Positions 5,201 to 10,421 of a stretch of DNA of 10,421 bases are shown piece after piece. The stretch covers positions 810 through 11,230 of the forward strand of contig PMCN01000093.1 of the NCBI GenBank assembly GCA_003154135.1, in the 5' to 3' direction. Made by a program: the position numbers and the translations under genes. Within the stretch, counting starts at the first letter, position 1. Each line of letters opens with the position of its first letter. Under the pieces are notes generated by a model that saw nothing but the letters and a program-made list of their open reading frames with translations, searched no databases and had not been told where the DNA came from. Origin of the DNA: Acidimicrobiaceae bacterium (GTDB taxonomy: Bacteria; Actinomycetota; Acidimicrobiia; Acidimicrobiales; Ilumatobacteraceae).

Positions 5201-6550
5201 TCATGCGCCGTCGGTGGTCACTGTGACAGTCTCACCTGCTGCGACGCGGCGGCGGAGGTCTTGGATGTACCGGCGCAGCGCGGGGTAGTCCGGTCTGCCC
5301 GGGGTGACGATGGGAGGTACGAGGCCGATCGATTGGAACGTGCCGTGGTCGGCCTGCAGCTGCGAGAGGAGCGAGCGCGCCTCGTCGACGGTCATCGACG
5401 TGCGCACGTCGGACTTCACCGCGTCGGCCAGCGAGCCGAAGTCCTTGAGCAGGGTGCCGATGCCCACGCTCCTGGCGATGGTCTGCAGCAGGATGCGCTG
5501 GCGTTCCATGCGGTAGTAGTCGCTGTCGGCGGTGCGCGACCGCACGTACCCGAGTGCCTTCGTGCCATCCATGAACACCGGGCCGGGCCCGATGGTGGCC
5601 GGCAGCCGGTAGTTCGAGCAGCGCAGCTTGCTGGGCATCGGCAGCGACTTGTCGAGCGTGATCGTCACGCCTCCGATGGCGTCGACGACCTTCACGAAGG
5701 CGCACGAGTTGACCAGCACGTAGTCGTCGATCGAGACGCCCAGCGAGTAGCTGAGCCCTTCCATCAGCGCGCGGATGCCGGGCGCCATGCCGCTGCCCGA
5801 GTACGCCGCTCGCAGCGCGGCATCGTTCTGCACCGTGATGTAGATGGCGTTGGCGAGGTCGGTGAAGCCGTTGGGGTAGCGCTGAGCCATCGCCGTGCCG
5901 GGTGGGAAGTGCACCTTGGCGAGGTTGCGTGGCACCGACACGAGCACCGTGTGCCCGGTCGACTGGTGCACCATGGCCAGGATCATCGAGTCGGTGCGCA
6001 GACCGACGCGGTCGGCACCTTCGTCGCTGCCCATCATCAGCACGGTGCGGTACTGGGAACCGGTGGGGTCGACGTCGGTGCCGGCAGTGACGGCGCCCCT
6101 CGTCGGCGAGCTCTGGAACACCTGCTGCACCACCGAACGCGTCTGCTCCATGCGTACGACAACGAGGGTGGTGGGTACGGCGAGCAGCACCACGATCGAC
6201 GTGCCGATGGTGCGCAACCGTCGTCGTGCGTCGGCCTCGAGCACGTGGTCGGACGTGAGCCACACCGCGACGGCGCGGCTGGTGATGAATGCGATCGCCA
6301 CCAGTGCGAACCCGCGCAGCACCGTGGGGCGGGTGAACAGGCCGACGAGGTCGTCGCGCTGCACCACCACGGCGAGCAGCGCGAAGGCCGGGGCGATGAC
6401 CCCGGTGGCGAACAGCAGGGCGGCCACCAGCGGTCGTCGGCGCCAGAGGGCGAGGCCGGGGAGCACGACCACTCCGGCCACGCCCGGAGCGAGCGGCAAG
6501 GAGGAGTTGGTCGCGGCGTCCCCGGAGGGGGGCTCGAGGGATTCGGACAT
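5201..6550 (-). CDS. LytR-CpsA-Psr (LCP) family cell-wall ligase
   Basis: A 449-aa membrane protein. LCP enzymes transfer polyprenyl-linked glycopolymers (teichoic acids, arabinogalactan, capsule) to peptidoglycan outside the membrane. The first roughly 140 residues hold about four hydrophobic segments, ending near IGTSIVVLLAVPTTLVVV, more than the single anchor of many LCP proteins. The catalytic domain follows: RTDSMILAMVHQSTGH, SVPRNLAKV, GGVTITLD, and the C-terminal signature DGTKALGYVRSR followed by SDYYRMERQRILLQ. These carry the conserved Arg and Asp that bind the pyrophosphate lipid. SVPRN replaces the more usual S(I/V)PRD. The start at 6550 (MSESLEPP) precedes the first hydrophobic stretch. 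A TACGCT hexamer on this strand (6567-6562) could be its -10. It is the first gene of a four-gene operon with the 170-aa orphan and the roadblock pair. Confidence 0.93.
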   Translation of the reverse strand: MSESLEPPSGDAATNSSLPLAPGVAGVVVLPGLALWRRRPLVAALLFATGVIAPAFALLAVVVQRDDLVGLFTRPTVLRGFALVAIAFITSRAVAVWLTSDHVLEADARRRLRTIGTSIVVLLAVPTTLVVVRMEQTRSVVQQVFQSSPTRGAVTAGTDVDPTGSQYRTVLMMGSDEGADRVGLRTDSMILAMVHQSTGHTVLVSVPRNLAKVHFPPGTAMAQRYPNGFTDLANAIYITVQNDAALRAAYSGSGMAPGIRALMEGLSYSLGVSIDDYVLVNSCAFVKVVDAIGGVTITLDKSLPMPSKLRCSNYRLPATIGPGPVFMDGTKALGYVRSRTADSDYYRMERQRILLQTIARSVGIGTLLKDFGSLADAVKSDVRTSMTVDEARSLLSQLQADHGTFQSIGLVPPIVTPGRPDYPALRRYIQDLRRRVAAGETVTVTTDGA

Positions 6551-6572
6551 CGCTGCGCCGGAGCGTATCCCT

Positions 6573-6591
6573 GCCCACGCTCTGCGTGGGC
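6573..6591. promoter_or_regulatory. Perfect 8-bp inverted repeat in the LCP / dehydrogenase divergent gap
   Basis: GCCCACGC (6573-6580), TCT, GCGTGGGC (6584-6591). It sits just upstream of the possible -10 of the LCP gene, where its -35 would be, in the 135-base gap between divergent starts. It could be an operator for an unknown regulator or a hairpin. It carries no T-run on either side, and both flanking genes point away from it, so a terminator is unlikely. Confidence 0.5.
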
Positions 6592-6639
6592 TCGCGCAGA
6601 ATTCCTTGAGTCGAGCGAGCACGGGACCGGACCGATCAC

Positions 6640-6645
6640 TACGGT
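6640..6645 (+). promoter_or_regulatory. Candidate -10 element for the secreted dehydrogenase
   Basis: TACGGT matches TANNNT and would give a leader of about 34 bases that includes the strong ribosome site GGAGG at 6675-6679. No -35 at a normal spacing is clear (TTGAGT at 6606-6611 is too far). Weak support. Confidence 0.3.
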
Positions 6646-6685
6646 GTGCCCGACGCGGGCGCGTGTTCGTACTTGGAGGTATGTC

Positions 6686-9112
6686 GTGCGTCGACTGTTC
6701 GCCGTCGTCGGTCTGATGATGACCGTGCTGCCCGTCGCGGTCGTGGCGCCTGCGGTGCCGGTCCTCGCAGCGGTCGGCACCGTGCCCTCGGGCTTCGCCG
6801 ACTCGCTGGTCACCGGCAGCATCTCGGCGCCGGTCTCGGTCACCGCCCTGCCCGATGGCCGTGTCGCCGTGCTCAGCAAGCTGGGTCAACTGCGCATCAT
6901 CAAGAACGGTGCGCTCCTCGCGTCGCCTGCGATGGCGCTCACCGTGTGCACGTCGAGCGAGCGCGGCATGTTGGGCCTCGCCGTCGACCCGCTGTTCTCG
7001 GCGAACGGCCTCATCTACGTCTACTACACACGCCCCGCAGCCGGCGCGGCCGGTGGTTGCGTGAACCGGGTCAGCCGGTTCACGATGTCGGGTGACGGCG
7101 TGCTCGCCGGCAGCGAGGTGGTGCTGCTCGACAACATCGGTTCCCCGGCCGGCAACCACAACGGTGGCGACGTCGAGGTGGGCAACGACGGCTACCTCTA
7201 CGTCGCGGTCGGTGACGGCGGCTGCGACCCACGCGCCACCGGCAAGTGCGACGGCGGCCCCGTGTCGAACTCCAACCCTGCGGCGCAGGACCTCAGCCTG
7301 CTCAACGGCAAGATCCTGCGCATCAGCACCATCACCGGCCTCGGTGCGCCCGACAACCCGTTCGTCAACTCGCCGGGCGCCGCCGACTGCCGCGTGCGTG
7401 GCAACACCGCCGGCACGCCGCACACGCCGTGCCGCGAGATCTTCGCCTACGGGCTGCGCAACCCGTGGCGCTTCGCCTTCGACCCCAACACGGGCAGCAC
7501 CACGTTTCGCATCGACGACGTGGGGCAGAACACTCTTGAGGAGGTCGACCAGGGTTTGAAGGGTGCCAACTACGGCTGGCCCGAGCGCGAGGGCGAGTGC
7601 GCCCAGGGCTTCAAACCGACCGACCCGCAGTGCGGATCGAACCCCGTGAAGTACACGGCACCGATCACGGACTACGCGCACGGCACGGGTGACTACGTGA
7701 CCGGTGGCGCGTTCGTGCCCGACGGAGCCTGGGACGCGGCGTACGACGGCGGCTACCTGTTCGCCGACGGCGACCCCGGGAAGATCTTCTTCAAGACTGC
7801 CGCTGGCGGCACCAACTACGTCCAGCCGTTCGCCAGCGGCATGGGCGGTGTGAGCGACATCGGCTTCGTGCTCGAGGCATCGGGCTGGGCCCTGTACTAC
7901 GTGAACCCGTCCACCAACGAGGTGCGCCGCATCACGTTCGCCACATCGCCCGCAGCATCGCCGGGCGGCCTCGCCTATCACCCGGCCACACCCACGCGCG
8001 TGTTCGACACGCGCAACCTGGGCGCCGACACCGGCCCGATGCGCGCCGGCACGAGCCGTCTCGTCAACGTCGTCGGTTCACAGGGTGACCACCGCGAAGC
8101 GCTGGTGAACCTCACGCTCATCCGACCCTGGCACGACGCGTTCGTGTCGGTGTGGCAGCCGCGCACCACGCGGCCGGCGTCGTCGAACCTCAACGTCGGG
8201 GCCGGCGCGGTGAGCGCCAACGCGTCGATCGTGCCCATCGATGCCGATGGCAACATCGTGCTCTTCTCCAACGCGACGGCACACGTGCTGGTCGACGTGC
8301 TCGGCTTCTTCGACGTCACCTCGCTCAGCCAGGCCACGGCTGGCCGCCTCGTGCCGGTCACGCCGGTGCGGGCCGTCGACACGCGCCGGCCCGCCGATCC
8401 GTCGACCAACGACTACGGCACCAGCGCCGCTGGTGGCGTCACCACCATCAACGTGCCCCTCGCCGGCAAGTTCGGGGTGACGACCGCCAGCTCCGCGGTC
8501 GTGCTGGCCGTCACCGGGCTCGCCGGTTCGAGCGTCGGCTCAGGCTTCCTCACGGCGTACTCGCACGGGCTGGCGGCGCCGGTCATCTCCAACCTGAACA
8601 CCAGCGGATTCGGCGACCTGCGCTCCAATCTCGTGGTCGTGCCGCTCGGCGCCGACGGCAGCGTCGACATCGATCTGCACAACGTCGAGAAGGTGCTCGT
8701 CGACGTCGTCGGCACGTTCACCGATGGCACCGCTGCGCTCGACTCCCGTGGCGTCTACGTGCCCGTCACGCCCACCCGGGTGGTCGACACGCGCTCGTCG
8801 GTTGGCTTCTCGCGGCTCGCCGCCGATGGCATCGGCACGGTGAACCCGTCGGTGGCTCCCGACAGCGCCATCGCGATCACACAGAACATCGTCCTGCTTC
8901 ACACGGGCGGCCGTGGCTTCCTCACCACCTATCCGTCAACGTTGGACAGCGTGCCCGGTGTGAGCAACGCCAACTCCAACGGCGCGGGCGACGTGCGCAG
9001 CGTGCTCTCGGTGACGGCCCAGGGCACCACGGGCGCGGTGAGCTACTTCGTCAGCACGCCAGCCGACGTGCTGGTCGACGTGACGGGCTACTTCATGTCG
9101 GCGACGGCCTAG
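6686..9112 (+). CDS. Secreted glucose/sorbosone dehydrogenase-like protein with three C-terminal modules
   Basis: An 808-aa exported protein. A signal peptide covers about residues 1-29 (RR, hydrophobic core, LAA end). Residues about 34-425 form a six-bladed propeller of the glucose/sorbosone dehydrogenase (GSDH) family: LPDGRVAVLSKLGQLRIIKNG (split strands), ERGMLGLAVDP, NHNGGDVEVGNDGYLYVAVGD with His158, GKILRI, FAYGLRNPWRFAFDP with Arg258 and Asn259, and VGQNTLEEVDQGLKGANYGWP. His158 and Arg258 fit the catalytic His and Arg of PQQ-dependent soluble glucose dehydrogenase, so it may oxidise sugars or sugar-like groups outside the cell; PQQ use is not shown. From about 433 to the end come three modules, each opening with a P-R-V-x-D-T-R motif and closing with a VDV-x-G-x-F strand. 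GTG at 6686 is chosen because GGAGG lies 6 bases upstream and the signal peptide starts there. No membrane anchor or sorting signal is seen. Confidence 0.92.
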   Translation: MRRLFAVVGLMMTVLPVAVVAPAVPVLAAVGTVPSGFADSLVTGSISAPVSVTALPDGRVAVLSKLGQLRIIKNGALLASPAMALTVCTSSERGMLGLAVDPLFSANGLIYVYYTRPAAGAAGGCVNRVSRFTMSGDGVLAGSEVVLLDNIGSPAGNHNGGDVEVGNDGYLYVAVGDGGCDPRATGKCDGGPVSNSNPAAQDLSLLNGKILRISTITGLGAPDNPFVNSPGAADCRVRGNTAGTPHTPCREIFAYGLRNPWRFAFDPNTGSTTFRIDDVGQNTLEEVDQGLKGANYGWPEREGECAQGFKPTDPQCGSNPVKYTAPITDYAHGTGDYVTGGAFVPDGAWDAAYDGGYLFADGDPGKIFFKTAAGGTNYVQPFASGMGGVSDIGFVLEASGWALYYVNPSTNEVRRITFATSPAASPGGLAYHPATPTRVFDTRNLGADTGPMRAGTSRLVNVVGSQGDHREALVNLTLIRPWHDAFVSVWQPRTTRPASSNLNVGAGAVSANASIVPIDADGNIVLFSNATAHVLVDVLGFFDVTSLSQATAGRLVPVTPVRAVDTRRPADPSTNDYGTSAAGGVTTINVPLAGKFGVTTASSAVVLAVTGLAGSSVGSGFLTAYSHGLAAPVISNLNTSGFGDLRSNLVVVPLGADGSVDIDLHNVEKVLVDVVGTFTDGTAALDSRGVYVPVTPTRVVDTRSSVGFSRLAADGIGTVNPSVAPDSAIAITQNIVLLHTGGRGFLTTYPSTLDSVPGVSNANSNGAGDVRSVLSVTAQGTTGAVSYFVSTPADVLVDVTGYFMSATA
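7982..8311 (+). repeat. C-terminal module 1 of the dehydrogenase
   Basis: Residues about 433-542. Opens with TPTRVFDTR (Asp441), has SSNLNVGAG in the middle and closes with VLVDVLGFFD. Where modules 2 and 3 read GFLT it has HDAFVSVW, so it is the most divergent copy. Confidence 0.8.
8345..8719 (+). repeat. C-terminal module 2 of the dehydrogenase
   Basis: Residues about 554-678. Opens with LVPVTPVRAVDTR (Asp565), then VVLAVTGLAG, GSGFLTAYSHG and VISNLNTSGFGDLRSN, and closes with VLVDVVGTF. It lies 124 residues after the same point in module 1. Confidence 0.85.
8756..9094 (+). repeat. C-terminal module 3 of the dehydrogenase
   Basis: Residues about 691-803. Opens with YVPVTPTRVVDTR (Asp701), then GRGFLTTYPST, VSNANSNGAGDVRS and VLVDVTGYF, five residues before the stop. 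It lies 136 residues after the same point in module 2. The same module pattern is common at the ends of secreted actinobacterial proteins, as I recall. Confidence 0.85.
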
Positions 9113-9135
9113 CCGTGCAGGTCGACGGTGCTGGA

Positions 9136-9141
9136 TAGCCT
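9136..9141 (+). promoter_or_regulatory. -10 element of nadE, likely leaderless transcript
   Basis: TAGCCT, then 6 bases, then the GTG of nadE at 9148. The spacing puts the transcription start at the start codon, and there is no ribosome site in the 35-base gap after the dehydrogenase. No strong -35 is seen. Confidence 0.5.
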
Positions 9142-9147
9142 GGCCCG

Positions 9148-10421
9148 GTGACCAGGCTGCGCATCGCCCTCGCCCAGATCAACCCGACCGTCGGCGACCT
9201 CGACGGCAACGTGGCGAAGATCGTCGCGGCCTACCAGCAGGCCGACGACGCCGGGTGCGACATCGTCGCCTTCCCCGAGCTCGCCATCACCGGCTACCCG
9301 CCCGAAGACCTCGTGCTCAAGCCCGGCTTCGTGGCCGACAACCTGGCCGCGCTGGCCAAGGTGGCGGCGCGCACGGGCCGTTGCGCTGCAGTGGTGGGCT
9401 ACGTGGCCAGCGACCGCGACATCTACAACGCAGCCGCGGTGTGCGTGGCGGGCGAGGTGGTGGGCACCTACCGCAAGCGACTGCTGCCCAACTACGCGGT
9501 GTTCGACGAGGCGCGCTACTTCACGCCCGGCGACACCAGCGACCCCTACGAGCTGTACGTCATCGGCGGCGTGAAGGTGGGCATCAGCATCTGCGAGGAC
9601 GTGTGGAGCCCCACCGGGCCGCTCGCCGAGCAGGCCGCCGGCGGCGCCGAGCTCAACATCAACATCAACGGCTCGCCGTTCCACGCCGGCAAGTCGGGCG
9701 ACCGCGAGCGCATGCTGGCCACCCGCGCCGCCGATGCCAGCTGCGCGTTGGCCTACGTCAACCAGGTGTGCGGCCAGGACGAGCTGGTGTTCGACGGCGG
9801 CAGCATGGTGTTCGACGCCGACGGCACGTTGGTCGCCCGCGCCGCGCTGTTCAGCGAGGAACTGCTCATCACCGATGTGGTCATCGAGCCCGTCTACCGC
9901 AAGCGTCTGCTCGACCCGCGCGGCCGGCGCACCGAGCAGGAGATGCGCGTGGTGATGGTGAGCGAGCGTCCGGTGCCCCACGACGACGAGCTGCCGTTGC
10001 GGATCGTGCCGCTGCCCGAACCCGACGCCGAGCTGTACGGCGCGCTGGTGCTGGGCACGCGCGACTACGTGCGCAAGAACGGCTTCACCGATGTGGTCGT
10101 GGCGCTGTCGGGCGGAATCGACTCCACCATCGTCGCCTGCGTGGCCGCCGACGCGCTGGGCGCCCAGCACGTGCATGGGGTGTCGATGCCGTCGCGCTAC
10201 TCGAGCGATGGATCGGTCACCGATGCCTACGACCTCGCCGATCGGCTCGGCATCGAGATCCGCACCGTGCCCATCGAGCCCGCGTTCTCCGCGTACCTCG
10301 ACATGCTGGCTCCGTCCTTCGCCGGCAAGCCGGCCGACCTCACCGAGGAGAACCTGCAGAGCCGCATCCGTGGCACCACGCTCATGGCGCTCTCCAACAA
10401 GTTCGGCTGGATGGTGCTCAC
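9148..10421 (+). CDS. nadE: Glutamine-dependent NAD+ synthetase, 3' end cut off
   Basis: Amidates nicotinic acid adenine dinucleotide to NAD+ with ATP, using ammonia released from glutamine, in the cytoplasm; last step of NAD synthesis. The first 424 codons are present. The N-terminal nitrilase-type glutaminase domain (about 1-270) shows its triad: Glu44 in FPELAITGYPPEDL, Lys110 in YRKRLLPNYAVFDE and Cys149 in GISICEDVW. The synthetase domain starts near 290 and has the ATP P-loop SGGIDST at 321-327, followed by GVSMPSRYSSDGSVTDA and ENLQSRIRG. With the P-loop near 321 it fits the shorter bacterial class (roughly 550-600 aa) better than the 680-aa mycobacterial class. The frame is open to the end of the window, so the C-terminus is outside. 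The GTG at 9148 is the natural start: MTRLRIALAQINPTVGD is how the family begins. Probably transcribed on its own from a promoter just before the start codon. Confidence 0.97.
   Translation, partial: MTRLRIALAQINPTVGDLDGNVAKIVAAYQQADDAGCDIVAFPELAITGYPPEDLVLKPGFVADNLAALAKVAARTGRCAAVVGYVASDRDIYNAAAVCVAGEVVGTYRKRLLPNYAVFDEARYFTPGDTSDPYELYVIGGVKVGISICEDVWSPTGPLAEQAAGGAELNININGSPFHAGKSGDRERMLATRAADASCALAYVNQVCGQDELVFDGGSMVFDADGTLVARAALFSEELLITDVVIEPVYRKRLLDPRGRRTEQEMRVVMVSERPVPHDDELPLRIVPLPEPDAELYGALVLGTRDYVRKNGFTDVVVALSGGIDSTIVACVAADALGAQHVHGVSMPSRYSSDGSVTDAYDLADRLGIEIRTVPIEPAFSAYLDMLAPSFAGKPADLTEENLQSRIRGTTLMALSNKFGWMVL

Noticed and set aside
4988..6685. The plus-strand open frame continues for 566 codons upstream of the dehydrogenase start
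   Set aside because: It runs antisense to the LCP and 170-aa genes and shows no domain. It is a product of GC-rich third positions; the GTG at 6686 with GGAGG and a signal peptide is the true start.
6551..7981. Long minus-strand open frame extending the LCP protein to 926 aa
   Set aside because: The added part is antisense to the dehydrogenase, rich in Arg, His and Ala, with no recognisable domain. LCP proteins start with a membrane segment, which lies just after 6550.
9109..10176. Minus-strand 355-codon frame over nadE
   Set aside because: Antisense shadow with low-complexity His/Val/Ala content; the NAD synthetase triad and P-loop are on the plus strand.

Overview
High-GC, densely coded DNA with GTG starts, short gaps, stop/start overlaps and start codons placed about 7 bases after a TANNNT hexamer. 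These traits point to an actinobacterium. The gene content (eukaryote-type glutamine synthetase, secreted glucose/sorbosone dehydrogenase with tandem C-terminal modules, roadblock proteins) would fit Acidimicrobiia of the Ilumatobacter kind. That assignment is an inference from memory, not from a search.

Layout: (1) 1-811, minus: glnII-type glutamine synthetase, 3' end outside the window, with a structured leader and an 11-bp-period direct repeat upstream. (2) 952-1890, minus: an atypical extended-SDR NAD(P)-binding protein, diverging from (3) 2031-2744, plus: a TetR-family repressor. Two near-identical copies of an 11-bp palindrome lie between them. The repressor gene overlaps by 4 bases (4) 2741-3649, plus: a Tat-type lipoprotein of unknown function. 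(5) A minus-strand operon, read from 6550 down to 3657: an LCP-family cell-wall ligase, a 170-aa protein I do not recognise, a winged-helix/roadblock-like protein and a roadblock/LC7 protein. The last three are joined by 4-base overlaps or a 7-base gap. (6) 6686-9112, plus: a secreted glucose/sorbosone dehydrogenase-like protein with three C-terminal modules of about 125 aa, diverging from the LCP gene. (7) 9148-10421, plus: glutamine-dependent NAD+ synthetase, cut by the window end.

The genes form several small independent units rather than one pathway. Housekeeping functions are nitrogen assimilation (glutamine synthetase) and NAD synthesis. Envelope functions are the LCP enzyme, the lipoprotein and the secreted dehydrogenase. 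The least explained units are the LCP/orphan/roadblock operon, which may link envelope assembly to a small-GTPase-type switch, and the TetR/SDR/lipoprotein cluster with its paired operators. I see no mobile elements, CRISPR arrays, rRNA or tRNA genes, and no gap over 300 bases without a gene. I found no clear case of a wholly new system; the findings are leads of moderate strength.
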